The notes beneath the pieces were generated by a model, which did not search any database, had not been told where the DNA came from, and saw only the letters and a program-made list of their open reading frames with translations. A stretch of DNA of 62,985 nt from Acetanaerobacterium elongatum (GTDB lineage Bacteria; Bacillota; Clostridia; Oscillospirales; Ruminococcaceae). The stretch covers positions 1 to 62,985 of the forward strand of contig NZ_FNID01000020.1 in assembly GCF_900103835.1 (NCBI RefSeq), given 5' to 3'. Shown here in pieces: positions 43,581 through 52,283 of the stretch. Position 1 is the stretch's first letter. Each line of letters opens with the position of its first letter. A program made the position numbers and the translations under genes.

Positions 43581-45815
43581 ATGGCCAAAAACAAGCAGCC
43601 TAAAAAGAGTATCGGTTCCTCCTCGGAGAACGCCTACATCGAGGGCGCGGGTTTGGTGCTGGAACAGCCCATCACTGAAACCCTCGAAAAAAACTACATG
43701 CCCTACGCCATGAGCGTAATCGTATCGCGCGCTATCCCCGAGATAGACGGCTTTAAGCCGTCGCACCGTAAAATATTATACACCATGTATAAAATGGGGT
43801 TGCTTACCGGTTCAAGGACCAAATCCGCCAACATTGTTGGGCAGGTTATGCGCCTGAACCCGCATGGCGATGCGGCAATTTATGAAACAATGGTGCGGCT
43901 TTCCCGCGGGTACGAGGCACTGCTTGTACCATATGTAGATTCCAAGGGCAACTTTGGCAAAAGCTATTCGCGCGATATGGCCTATGCCGCTGCCCGTTAC
44001 ACCGAGGCGAAGCTGGATGCCGTCTGCAATGAGCTTTTTAAGGATATCGACAAAGACACGGTTGATTTTATAGATAACTATGACAGCACTATGCTGGAAC
44101 CCACGCTGCTGCCTACCAGCTTCCCCACCGTACTGGTAAACGCGAATATGGGCATTGCGGTTGGCATGGCCAGCTCCATCTGCCCGTTTAATCTGGCAGA
44201 GGTATGTGAAACTGCGGCCGCACTTATTAAAAACCCGGATCATGATGTTATGACCACCCTCAAGGCTCCCGATTTTCCTACCGGCGGATTTCTGCTGTAC
44301 AATCAGAACGAATTGAGCCAGGTTTACAAAACCGGGCGTGGCAGCCTGCGCGTGCGCTCACGTTACCACCACGATGCTGCGGCCAATTGTATTGAGGTTA
44401 CCGAAATCCCCCCCACCACCACGGTGGAGGCGATAATGGATAAGATTGTAGACCTGGTAAAGGGCGGCAAGATAAAGGAGATTTCCGATATCCGCGACGA
44501 AACCGACCTTTCCGGCTTAAAGCTTGCCATCGACCTAAAGCGTGGCGTTGACCCTGATAAGCTCATGCAGAAGCTGTTTAAATCAACCCCGCTGGAGGAT
44601 GCCTTTGCCTGCAACTTTAACGTGCTTATCGGCGGTATGCCGCGGGTAATGGGTGTATATGAGCTGCTGAGTGAGTGGACGGCGTTCCGCACCGAGTGCG
44701 TTAAGCGACGTGTGTTCTATGAACTGAAGAAGAAGCAGGAAAAGCTGCACCTGTTAAAGGGGCTTGCGAGGATTCTGCTGGATATTGATAAAGCCATCCG
44801 CATTGTGCGCGAAACCGAGGAGGAGACCGAGGTTGTGCCCAATCTGATGATTGGGTTCGGCATTGACGAAGTACAGGCGGACTATGTAGCCGAAATTAAG
44901 CTGCGCCACTTAAACCGCGAGTATATTCTAAACCGCACGCAGGAGATAGAATCACTTAAAAAAGAGGTTGCGGATATGGAGGATATCCTTCATAACCCAA
45001 GGCGTGTGCGCGATATTATTATCAGCGAGCTCAGCGACGTGGCCAAAAAGTATGGAAAGCCCCGTAAGACTCTTATCTCCTATGCCGAGGAGGTTGTGGA
45101 GGAGGAAGAGGCCGAGGATATCCCCGATTATCCCGTTAACCTGTTCTTCACCAAGGAAGGGTACTTTAAAAAGATTACCCCGCTTTCCCTGCGCATGGGC
45201 GGCGAGCAGAAGCTCAAGGAGGGTGATGAAATCATCCTGCAAACAGAGAGCACCAACACCGCAGAGCTTTTGTTCTTCTCTGACCGCTGTCAGGTTTACA
45301 AGGCGCGTGTCTGCGATTTTGATGATACCAAGGCTAGCGTCTTAGGCGATTATATCCCCGCAAAGCTGGGGATGGACGAGGGCGAAAATGCCATCTGCAT
45401 GGTTATTACCAAGGATTATAGGGGCCGCCTGCTGTTTGCCTACGAAAACGGCAAGATGTCGAAGGTGCCGCTCTCGGCTTACCAAACCAAAACGCGGCGC
45501 AAGAAGCTTATCAGTGCCTACAGCGATAAAAGCCCTGTTGTTGCAATCATCTCCAGCGAGGAAGAACGCGAGTATATGCTTACCAGTTCGGCCGGAAAGG
45601 TGCTGCTCATGCATTCTGCCGCTGTACTTGAAAAGCCCACCAAGGATAATCAGGGTGTCAGCATCATGACCTTGAAAAAGGGCCAGCGTGTGATGTCGGT
45701 GGTGCCGTTTAATGAGGGCATGCTTGGCAATGCCCACCGTTTTCGCACCAAAACCCTGCCCTCGGCAGGGAGTGTGCCGAAAGACAGCGATCTAGCTGAT
45801 CAATTATCGTTTTAA
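43581..45815 (+). CDS. parC: Type II topoisomerase subunit A (ParC-like)
   Basis: The DNA-cleaving subunit of a type II topoisomerase. The N-terminal winged-helix region has MPYAMSVIVSRAIPEIDG and SHRKILYTMYKMG, and the catalytic tyrosine lies in AAARYTEAKL. A coiled-coil (about 400-480) and C-terminal beta-pinwheel repeats follow. The 744-aa length is a bit short for GyrA and fits topoisomerase IV. It forms an operon with parE and the HXXEE gene. Confidence 0.9.
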   Translation: MAKNKQPKKSIGSSSENAYIEGAGLVLEQPITETLEKNYMPYAMSVIVSRAIPEIDGFKPSHRKILYTMYKMGLLTGSRTKSANIVGQVMRLNPHGDAAIYETMVRLSRGYEALLVPYVDSKGNFGKSYSRDMAYAAARYTEAKLDAVCNELFKDIDKDTVDFIDNYDSTMLEPTLLPTSFPTVLVNANMGIAVGMASSICPFNLAEVCETAAALIKNPDHDVMTTLKAPDFPTGGFLLYNQNELSQVYKTGRGSLRVRSRYHHDAAANCIEVTEIPPTTTVEAIMDKIVDLVKGGKIKEISDIRDETDLSGLKLAIDLKRGVDPDKLMQKLFKSTPLEDAFACNFNVLIGGMPRVMGVYELLSEWTAFRTECVKRRVFYELKKKQEKLHLLKGLARILLDIDKAIRIVRETEEETEVVPNLMIGFGIDEVQADYVAEIKLRHLNREYILNRTQEIESLKKEVADMEDILHNPRRVRDIIISELSDVAKKYGKPRKTLISYAEEVVEEEEAEDIPDYPVNLFFTKEGYFKKITPLSLRMGGEQKLKEGDEIILQTESTNTAELLFFSDRCQVYKARVCDFDDTKASVLGDYIPAKLGMDEGENAICMVITKDYRGRLLFAYENGKMSKVPLSAYQTKTRRKKLISAYSDKSPVVAIISSEEEREYMLTSSAGKVLLMHSAAVLEKPTKDNQGVSIMTLKKGQRVMSVVPFNEGMLGNAHRFRTKTLPSAGSVPKDSDLADQLSF

Positions 45816-46075
45816 ACCTGCGTGGCCGCTGTCTTTAGATAGCGACCGCTTAGGCTTAATTGCCTTCAGAAGAAAATTTAAAGCGGGCAGCGTCACCAGA
45901 ACGCCGCCCGCTAAGATAGCTGCTATGGTAAACAATACTACCTGCAAACGCTTTTATCAGAATACCATCGAATCAGCTATCGTGTTATTATTATGTTACC
46001 CCGAAGCAGAGTTATGAAAGGAAAATTGAGGTAATACGCCCGTTCCAAGAATTTTTAATTTATAAAAGATAAATC

Positions 46076-46104
46076 TTGCAAAAACAAGGGGTTTATGTTA
46101 TTAT
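46076..46104 (+). promoter_or_regulatory. secG promoter
   Basis: TTGCAA (46076-46081), a 17-bp spacer and TATTAT (46099-46104), 62 bp upstream of the secG start. The preceding 45816-46075 stretch contains a GC-rich inverted repeat (GCGGGC / GCCCGC, about 45882-45912) and no gene. Confidence 0.65.
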
Positions 46105-46166
46105 CATATAAGGCGTTTTATGGCTGATTAAAGGCCATGCTTACTACTTTACGGAGGTGCCTTTCG

Positions 46167-46418
46167 TTGAGCGGAATTGAGATAGCAGGTGCTATTGTGC
46201 TTATTATAGCCAGTGTGTTGCTCACCATAATTATTGTTCTGCAGGATAATAAATCTGGCGGTATGAATGCTGTCATGGGCGGGAGCTCCGACTCTTACTA
46301 CGGTAAGAACAAGGGCAGAACACTTGATGCCATTTTGAGCCGTTGGACAAAGATTATCGCTATCGCTTTTTTTGTGGTAATCGTTGCGGTAAACGTTGCT
46401 CTTGTTATTATTAAGTAA
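46167..46418 (+). CDS. secG: Protein translocase subunit SecG
   Basis: A small membrane subunit of the SecYEG channel that speeds protein export. The 83-aa protein has two membrane helices (about 5-23 and 60-80) with the conserved loop LQDNKSGGMNAVMGGSSDSYY. The start is TTG 46167, 8 nt after GGAGGTG. SecG is often followed by rnr in Firmicutes, as here. Confidence 0.94.
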   Translation: MSGIEIAGAIVLIIASVLLTIIIVLQDNKSGGMNAVMGGSSDSYYGKNKGRTLDAILSRWTKIIAIAFFVVIVAVNVALVIIK

Positions 46419-46435
46419 AAGGTTGTTTTAACGAA

Positions 46436-46465
46436 AGCTCTGCGGTTACACCGCAGAGCTTTTTG
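46436..46465 (+). terminator. Terminator after secG
   Basis: The stem AGCTCTGCGG / CCGCAGAGCT with loop TTACA is followed by TTTTTG. Confidence 0.92.
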
Positions 46466-46565
46466 TGTAATTACGGGTATATGCGCTGCTTGGTATTAAT
46501 TACAGCAAGTGTCCCGTATCAAATTAGAATTAGTCCACACATTAATAGTATCACAGCAATCAGGA

Positions 46566-46589
46566 TAACGCTAATTTCAATTAGCGTTA
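46566..46589. promoter_or_regulatory. Perfect inverted repeat before rnr
   Basis: Arms TAACGCTAATT / AATTAGCGTTA of 11 bp with a 2-bp centre. It ends 22 bp before the probable rnr start. The two-base centre makes a stable hairpin unlikely without opening the inner pairs, so an operator is as likely as an RNA structure. Confidence 0.5.
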
Positions 46590-46611
46590 GACAATAAAGG
46601 AAGTGTTTTAA

Positions 46612-48723
46612 ATAGAAGTCTTAATTCAAAAAAAGCTTGAAGCGTATAAGGATTTTGTCCCCAAGCAGGTGTTAGCCAAAAAGCTCGGGGTAACCTCCGC
46701 TACCCAGAAGCAGTATGATCAGGCGCTGATAGCGCTTGTTAACAAGGGCGTAGTAGTGGAAAAGAAGGGAAGGCTGATCCTTTCGCGCCGCTTAGGGCTT
46801 ATCCCTGCAACCATTGTGAAGCTGGCAGGACGGTTTGGCTTTGCACGCGAGCTGGACGGTACCACCGAATTTTTTGTACCGGGGCGCGCGTTTAAAGGTG
46901 CCATGGTGGGTGACAGTGTGCTGCTCAAACGCCTGCCGCCGAGGGGGGAATCCCCAGAAGCCGAGGTCGTAAAGGTTATTGCGCAGGGGAACCGCACACT
47001 TACCGGTACTCTTCTTGTAACCGATGAGGGTAAATTCGTAAAACTAGACGATATGCCCAATATTCCCATCCGGTTGGTAAAGGGCGGCGTATTGGGTGCT
47101 GCCGACGGTGATAAGGTTGGCGTAGAACTGGTGGTTCGCGGCGAAAGCCACCAGGCGCATAAGGCAAAGGTAATCGAGGTATTTGGCAGCAGCGATACAG
47201 CGCAGGCCTGTGCGCTCTCGGTGCTTTCGGCAAACGGTATCGCCACAGAGTTTCCGGGTGATGTGCTGGACCAGGCTCGTGCGGCGGGGCGAAAAGAGAT
47301 TACCGAAAAGGATCTAAGCTATCGGCTTGACCTTCGCGGGGAACCCATCTTTACCATCGACGGAGCCGATACCAAGGATATTGACGATGCCGTTTCGGTA
47401 ATAAAGTATGCCGACGGCTATAAGCTGGGTGTACACATCGCCGATGTATCGCACTATGTGAAGGAAGGCACGCCGCTCGATAACGAGGCCTTTGCGCGCG
47501 GCACCTCGGTTTATTACGCAAACAGCGTTATTCCCATGCTGCCCAAGGAGCTTTCCAACGGCATCTGTTCGCTCAATCCGCAGGAGGATAGGCTAGCCTT
47601 CTCCTGCCTGATGGAGCTGGATGCAAGCGGTGTGATGCAGCGCTACGAGTTTAAAAAGACGGTCATCCGCTCCCGCGTAAAGGGTGTGTACAGCGAATTG
47701 AACCGCATTTACGACGATACCGTCGATGAGACTATCAAACAAAAATATGCCGAGGTGCTGCAAGAGCTGCCCGCAATGAAGGAGCTTGCCGAGCTGCGCA
47801 TGAAGCTTCGCAAGCAGCGCGGCACACCCGATCTTGATTCCCCCGAATCAAAGATCATCATAGGCGAGGACGGTACCGCGATAGATATCAAGCCCCGCGA
47901 GCGCGGTTTTACCGAAGGGCTGATTGAGGAGTTTATGCTCTGCGCCAACGAGGCAGCCGCGACGTTAGCTAAAACCAACTATATTCCCTTTGTGTACCGC
48001 ATTCATGAAAAGCCAACACCCGAAAAGCTAGAAGCCTTAGCCGAAACCCTGCGGTTGCTCGGGCTTAATGCCTCCGCCATTACCTCAAGCGTAAGCCCCA
48101 AGGATATGGCGGATATTCTGGAAAAGGCCAAGAGCAGTCCTCTATATCGTATTGTCAATAATCAGGTGCTCAGGGCTATGGCAAAGGCACGTTACTCCGA
48201 TAACCCTGTCGGGCACTTCGGTCTGGTGCTTGAAAACTACAGCCACTTCACCTCGCCCATCCGTCGGTATCCCGACCTTGCGATCCACCGCATTTTAAGC
48301 GCATACATCGCAGGTGTGGAGAAAGAAAAGCTTGATAAGCGGTTTTCGGGATTTGCCAAGGCTGTTGGGGTATCCTCCAGCGAGAGCGAGCTTCGTGCGA
48401 TGACGGCGGAGCGTGATTGCGAGGATTGCTATAAAGCCGAGTATATGCGCAAGCATATCGGCGAGGTGTATGAGGGCGTCATCTCATCCGCAGCGCAGCA
48501 TGGCGTGTACGTTGAACTGGAGAACACCGTCGAGGGCTTAATCCATGTAGACCGTTTCCCGCCAGGAAACTATGAATTCGATGGACGGATGCAGTTTACC
48601 GATACCGTCAGCGGCCGCCGCTTCCGCATAGGCGACAGGGTAAAAGTGGTGGTATCCGGAGCCGATGTCGCGGCAGGAAACATCGACTTTGATTTTGCCG
48701 AAACAGCACAACCAATCGAATAA
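46612..48723 (+). CDS. rnr: Ribonuclease R
   Basis: A 3'-5' exoribonuclease that degrades structured RNA and takes part in quality control with tmRNA. It has an N-terminal HTH/cold-shock region, the RNB catalytic domain with FTIDGADTKDIDDAVSV and SPIRRYPDLAIHR, and a C-terminal S1 domain. The length is about 703 aa. No ATG, GTG or TTG occurs between an in-frame TAA at 46609 and GTG 46669. An AAAGGAAG site sits 8 nt before AUA 46612, and the codons between encode plausible N-terminal sequence, so I place the start at that AUA. GTG 46669 is the conservative alternative. Confidence 0.92.
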   Translation: MEVLIQKKLEAYKDFVPKQVLAKKLGVTSATQKQYDQALIALVNKGVVVEKKGRLILSRRLGLIPATIVKLAGRFGFARELDGTTEFFVPGRAFKGAMVGDSVLLKRLPPRGESPEAEVVKVIAQGNRTLTGTLLVTDEGKFVKLDDMPNIPIRLVKGGVLGAADGDKVGVELVVRGESHQAHKAKVIEVFGSSDTAQACALSVLSANGIATEFPGDVLDQARAAGRKEITEKDLSYRLDLRGEPIFTIDGADTKDIDDAVSVIKYADGYKLGVHIADVSHYVKEGTPLDNEAFARGTSVYYANSVIPMLPKELSNGICSLNPQEDRLAFSCLMELDASGVMQRYEFKKTVIRSRVKGVYSELNRIYDDTVDETIKQKYAEVLQELPAMKELAELRMKLRKQRGTPDLDSPESKIIIGEDGTAIDIKPRERGFTEGLIEEFMLCANEAAATLAKTNYIPFVYRIHEKPTPEKLEALAETLRLLGLNASAITSSVSPKDMADILEKAKSSPLYRIVNNQVLRAMAKARYSDNPVGHFGLVLENYSHFTSPIRRYPDLAIHRILSAYIAGVEKEKLDKRFSGFAKAVGVSSSESELRAMTAERDCEDCYKAEYMRKHIGEVYEGVISSAAQHGVYVELENTVEGLIHVDRFPPGNYEFDGRMQFTDTVSGRRFRIGDRVKVVVSGADVAAGNIDFDFAETAQPIE

Positions 48724-48735
48724 GTTAAAGCATAA

Positions 48736-48777
48736 GCCGGCTCCACAGCGATTCATGCGCTGAGGGGCCGGCCTTTT
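48736..48777 (+). terminator. Terminator after rnr
   Basis: A stem of GCCGGC pairing with GCCGGC, with inner AGCG/CGCT pairing, followed by CTTTTG. Confidence 0.75.
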
Positions 48778-48856
48778 GATACGGATTTGTACTTTGGTCG
48801 TAATGGCTGTTTATACCGCCATTATGGAAACTGGTGCATTGAATATAATGGATAGA

Positions 48857-49048
48857 TTATTGTTCTACATTGTCTATACTCATATTGCCTACGTTAAAAC
48901 CTTTACAGCGTTCGCAGTTTGAGTTCATGCCATAGTGATGCAGGCATTGCTCACACCGTTCGCCGTTTTCTTTAAAGGTTACCTCTACCGGAACATTCCC
49001 CGAAATCATAGGGCAATACCTTTCGGTTATCGTTTTAAAAGCTCTCAT
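48857..49048 (-). CDS. Small Cys-rich protein
   Basis: A 63-aa protein with CEQCLHH and CERCKGF, suggesting one zinc-binding site, plus an upstream YCPMISGNVPVEV. I do not recognise the family. A GGCGGGGAT site precedes the ATG at 49048. It is isolated on the minus strand between plus-strand genes. It may be a small regulatory or metal-binding protein. Coding is moderately supported by the orderly cysteine spacing. Confidence 0.6.
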   Translation of the reverse strand: MRAFKTITERYCPMISGNVPVEVTFKENGERCEQCLHHYGMNSNCERCKGFNVGNMSIDNVEQ

Positions 49049-49260
49049 ATCCCCGCCATTTCTCCGGCAGCCGTTTTTATCAGGTTGCTACAGGCAGGCT
49101 TCCGCCGGTAAATCTGCCATGTGCCGTGACTTTCGTCTACATTATTAGTATATTCACTGGATACAGCAATAATCTAGTATAATATGTTGTATTTTGACTA
49201 TGAGATGTACCGAATAAAAATAGGAATATTTGGTAAAGATAACAGCATAAAATGTAACTG

Positions 49261-49285
49261 AAAAGGGAAGTATAATTCCCTTTTT
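49261..49285 (+). terminator. Attenuator-like hairpin before the DUF2508-bofA pair
   Basis: AAAAGGGAA / TTCCCTTTT around a GTATAA loop, then a T. It lies 24 bp before the DUF2508 start, just ahead of its ribosome binding site. It may terminate the leader or control readthrough into the operon. The 49049-49260 stretch contains -10-like TATAAT sequences and no gene. Confidence 0.5.
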
Positions 49286-49308
49286 AAGAAAGGAATGTTC
49301 CTAATTAT

Positions 49309-49587
49309 ATGGAAGGCGCATTGAACAGGGCGGCAATTTTCTTGAAGTTAAAGCCGAAAGAAGACGAGCAACAGAAGGTACGGCAAGAAATCACGCAGGA
49401 ACTCAGCCGAATTGCACAAAGAATTAAAGAAGTGGAAGAGCTGTTTGACCTTACCTACGATCCGGACATGACCGAGGCGTATGTTTACGAACTTCGATCC
49501 CTTAACGCGAAATACTCCAGCGCATTGAAGAGGGCGCGGCACAACGGCCTATCGGCAGAGGTATATCAGAGCAAACCGATAAGCTGA
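49309..49587 (+). CDS. DUF2508 (YaaL-like) protein
   Basis: A 92-aa helical, charged protein of the DUF2508/YaaL group, which is encoded next to bofA in many endospore formers. Its function is not known. AAAGGA lies 14 nt upstream of the ATG, slightly far. It probably forms an operon with bofA (80-bp gap). Confidence 0.8.
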   Translation: MEGALNRAAIFLKLKPKEDEQQKVRQEITQELSRIAQRIKEVEELFDLTYDPDMTEAYVYELRSLNAKYSSALKRARHNGLSAEVYQSKPIS

Positions 49588-49667
49588 ACTTTTATAGAAA
49601 TGAAACAGACATAAGCCAAACAGCACAAAACACCTGCAGCTTCTTGGTGGAAAGGAACGGACATCTT

Positions 49668-49931
49668 ATGACGATGGCAAAGCTTATCTGGGTAGCGGTA
49701 CATGCGGTGATGGGAATTGCCCTTTTAGTTGCCTGCAAAAAAACGGGGGCACTAATTAAGAACCTGCTCATCTGTTCGGTGCTGGGCTTGCTCGCGTTAA
49801 CGCTTGTGGTGTCCACAGCCGGCTACACCCAGCTCAATCTGGAATTTAACCCTTACACCATTACCACCAGTGTAATCTTGGGCCTGCCAGGGGTTATCAT
49901 GATGCTGCTGCTGAACCTGTTATTCCATTAG
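49668..49931 (+). CDS. bofA: BofA-family pro-sigma-K processing inhibitor
   Basis: In Bacillus, BofA inhibits the SpoIVFB protease that activates sigma-K late in sporulation. The 87-aa protein has three hydrophobic helices and the characteristic C-terminal pattern FNPYTITTSVILGLPGVI. ATG 49668 is chosen 11 nt after AAAGGA; an upstream in-frame GTG at 49644 is unsupported. Together with DUF2508 it suggests a spore-forming lineage. Confidence 0.88.
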   Translation: MTMAKLIWVAVHAVMGIALLVACKKTGALIKNLLICSVLGLLALTLVVSTAGYTQLNLEFNPYTITTSVILGLPGVIMMLLLNLLFH

Positions 49932-49963
49932 TCTTTATCGTTTATACGCAAAGTAGTATTCTG

Positions 49964-49987
49964 CCCCGCCTTTTGCGGGGTTTTTTA
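49964..49987 (+). terminator. Terminator after bofA
   Basis: The stem CCCCGC / GCGGGG with loop CTTTT is followed by a run of T (TTTTTT). Confidence 0.92.
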
Positions 49988-50127
49988 TTGTATTGCGGCA
50001 GTTCTTTGGCTGTTGCGGTCGCACGGCAAATCGGGTATAATAGTCAATATTGAGCTGAAAACAGGGAAGATTAGGTCTTATATAGTCGGCCTTAATGACA
50101 CTATAAAATACCGGAATGGAGATTGTA

Positions 50128-50556
50128 ATGAAGTATACGGTAAAATGGGGGCAGAACGACGCGGTTTACCAAGATGCCGCCATGCTGCGTACCAAGATCT
50201 TTGTAGACGAGCAGCATTTTGAAGAGGAATTTGACGAGCTGGACAAAACCGCCCATCATATGGTAATCTATGACGAGAACGGCACTCCGGTAGCCACCGG
50301 AAGAATCTTTTCGGAAGAGGATGGGCTTTGGCACCTTGGCAGAATCTGCGTGGTAAAAGAGCTGCGTAAAGCGGGCCTTGGCCGCGTATTGGTAGAGGAG
50401 CTTGAAAAGAAGGCCCGGGAGCTTGGCGGTATTCGCGCAACGCTCGGCGCACAGGTAAGAGCAAAGGGTTTTTACCAAAAGCTCGGCTATGTGGAGGACG
50501 GCGAGGTATATTTCGAAGAATACTGTGAACATATTAAAATGGACAAGCCGCTTTAA
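50128..50556 (+). CDS. GNAT-family N-acetyltransferase
   Basis: A 142-aa acetyl-CoA-dependent acetyltransferase of the ElaA/YjcF type; the substrate is unknown. Visible features are LRTKIFVDEQHF near the N-terminus, ICVVKELRKAGLGRVLVEEL (acetyl-CoA loop) and FYQKLGYVED. ATG 50128 is chosen for its GGAG spacing; an ATG at 50116 lies within the ribosome binding site. Confidence 0.9.
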   Translation: MKYTVKWGQNDAVYQDAAMLRTKIFVDEQHFEEEFDELDKTAHHMVIYDENGTPVATGRIFSEEDGLWHLGRICVVKELRKAGLGRVLVEELEKKARELGGIRATLGAQVRAKGFYQKLGYVEDGEVYFEEYCEHIKMDKPL

Positions 50557-50600
50557 TTGTATCGAGTTTAGTAAATGACCGCCAGAAAGGAAGCAAATAA

Positions 50601-51284
50601 ATGAAACGTATTGGCATTATCGGCGCGATGGAATCGGAGGTAGAGCTGCTGAAAAGCACCCTGTCCGGCTGTGATACTCGGGAAATCGCACACACCGCTT
50701 TTTATATCGGCACTCATGGCAGCCATGAGCTGGTAGTGGCCTGCAGCGGTATCGGCAAGGTCAACGCCGCCTGCACCGCCCAGATTATGATCGACCGCTT
50801 AGGGGTAGACTGTATTATCAACACCGGCATCGCGGGCGGGCTTTCCGACGAGCTTTCGGTCGGCGATGTGGTTATCTCCAGTGTTTTGTCCTACCACGAC
50901 TTTACACTGAAATTCCTAACATACCGTTATCCCTTTACCGAGAGCTTCACCGCAGACAATACGCTCATTGAAACGGCCACCGATGCCTGCGAACACATAG
51001 GCAACATACGCTATGTAGTGAAAGAGATCGTTTCGGGTGACGCCTTTGTAACCGACAGCAAGCTGAAAAACGACATTAAATCCCGCACCGAAGCCTATTG
51101 TGTAGAGATGGAGGGCGCCGCAATTGCGCACACCTGTGCTATGAACGACATCCCGTTTGTGGTTATTCGCACCATCTCGGATAACGCCGACGACAACGCC
51201 GCCTTCAGCTTTGAACAGTTTGAAAAGAAAACCGCAGCCATTTCGGCTAAAATCGTGCTGGCAATGGCGGAGCATATTCAATAA
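50601..51284 (+). CDS. mtnN: 5'-methylthioadenosine/S-adenosylhomocysteine nucleosidase
   Basis: MTA/SAH nucleosidase cleaves methylthioadenosine and S-adenosylhomocysteine to recycle methionine and purines. The N-terminal IGIIGAMESEVELL, the substrate-binding EMEGAAIAHTC and the catalytic Asp in RTISDNAD match the family. The 227-aa length is usual. It precedes bioY by 13 bp, so both are likely co-transcribed. Confidence 0.95.
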   Translation: MKRIGIIGAMESEVELLKSTLSGCDTREIAHTAFYIGTHGSHELVVACSGIGKVNAACTAQIMIDRLGVDCIINTGIAGGLSDELSVGDVVISSVLSYHDFTLKFLTYRYPFTESFTADNTLIETATDACEHIGNIRYVVKEIVSGDAFVTDSKLKNDIKSRTEAYCVEMEGAAIAHTCAMNDIPFVVIRTISDNADDNAAFSFEQFEKKTAAISAKIVLAMAEHIQ

Positions 51285-51297
51285 AGGGAGAATAACA

Positions 51298-51834
51298 ATG
51301 GTTAAGATACGCAACCGAACCTACGCGCTCAGCATCTGTGCCATGTTTACTGCCGTAACCGCGGTGCTTTCACAGATATCGGTACCGCTGCCTTTTACGC
51401 CGGTGCCTATTAACCTTGCAACCTTTGCGGTATTAGTAGCAGGCGGCTTGCTCGGCCCGGTATACGGTGCTGTAAGTCTAACGGTTTACGCGGCGCTTGG
51501 TGCGGTAGGCTTGCCTGTTTTCGCGCAGTTTTCCGGCGGCGTCGGCATAATCCTCGGCCCCACCGGCGGTTATATACTGGGGTACATATCCGCTGCTTGG
51601 CTCACGGGGTTTTTAATCAACCGACTTCCCAAAGCCATCTGGAGCAGCGTGTTAGCCATGTCTGCGGGAATGCTCTCCTGCTACCTGCTGGGAACCGCAT
51701 GGTTTGTAGTTCAGCAGAAGGTGGATTTGCTGGCTGCTTTAGGTATGTGCGTGGTGCCGTTCTTAATCGGTGACGGCATTAAGATTGTGCTGGCTGCATT
51801 TACGGTTAAGGCCGTCACCCGTTTTGTACATTGA
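51298..51834 (+). CDS. bioY: Biotin transporter BioY
   Basis: The substrate-binding membrane component of an ECF-type vitamin transporter specific for biotin. The 178-aa protein has about six helices and the typical PLPFTPVPINLATFAV and GPTGGYILGY motifs. It needs a shared energising module encoded elsewhere. ATG 51298 follows AAAGGGAG. It is followed by an overlapping DUF1284 gene. Confidence 0.93.
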   Translation: MVKIRNRTYALSICAMFTAVTAVLSQISVPLPFTPVPINLATFAVLVAGGLLGPVYGAVSLTVYAALGAVGLPVFAQFSGGVGIILGPTGGYILGYISAAWLTGFLINRLPKAIWSSVLAMSAGMLSCYLLGTAWFVVQQKVDLLAALGMCVVPFLIGDGIKIVLAAFTVKAVTRFVH

Positions 51835-52223
51835 TGATGCCTGCCATTCTTTTACGCCCCCATCACGGCCTGTGTATTACGCATTTTGTCGGTAAGGGCT
51901 ATAGCGAAGCCTTTGTAAAGAATATGCAGTGTGTTATTCAAACCTTAAATAGTCCCGAGGCGATGATAAGGCTTACCTGCACAGCAGATTCCATCTGCAC
52001 CTGCTGCCCGAACAATAAAAACGGCAGCTGCCTGTCCGAGCCAAAGCCCGCGGTATTTGATAGCAGGGTACTGAGTCTTTGCAATCTTTCAGACGGGCAA
52101 ACCCTTCCTTGGGAGGCATTCCGAACGGCGGTGTTACACAATATACTTGAACGGGGCAGGTTAGCCAAGGTATGCGACGGCTGCTGCTGGCTGAAGGTGT
52201 GCTTATCCTTTTATAATAAATAA
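51834..52223 (+). CDS. DUF1284 protein
   Basis: A 129-aa protein with many cysteines. Its N-terminal LRPHHGLCITHFVGKGYS and the C-terminal pattern CDGCCWLKVC are typical of DUF1284, whose function is not established. Cys clusters (CTCCPN, CLSE) hint at metal or iron-sulfur binding. The ATG at 51834 overlaps the bioY stop (TGATG); an ATG three bases downstream is also possible. Confidence 0.85.
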   Translation: MMPAILLRPHHGLCITHFVGKGYSEAFVKNMQCVIQTLNSPEAMIRLTCTADSICTCCPNNKNGSCLSEPKPAVFDSRVLSLCNLSDGQTLPWEAFRTAVLHNILERGRLAKVCDGCCWLKVCLSFYNK

Positions 52224-52225
52224 TG

Positions 52226-52262
52226 AAAATGCCTCAAACACAGATGTGTTTGAGGCATTTTA
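52226..52262 (+). terminator. Terminator after DUF1284
   Basis: A 15-bp stem (AAATGCCTCAAACAC / GTGTTTGAGGCATTT) around AGAT, ending in TTTT. Confidence 0.92.
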
Positions 52263-52283
52263 ACCATTAAGGTACTTTTAAAA

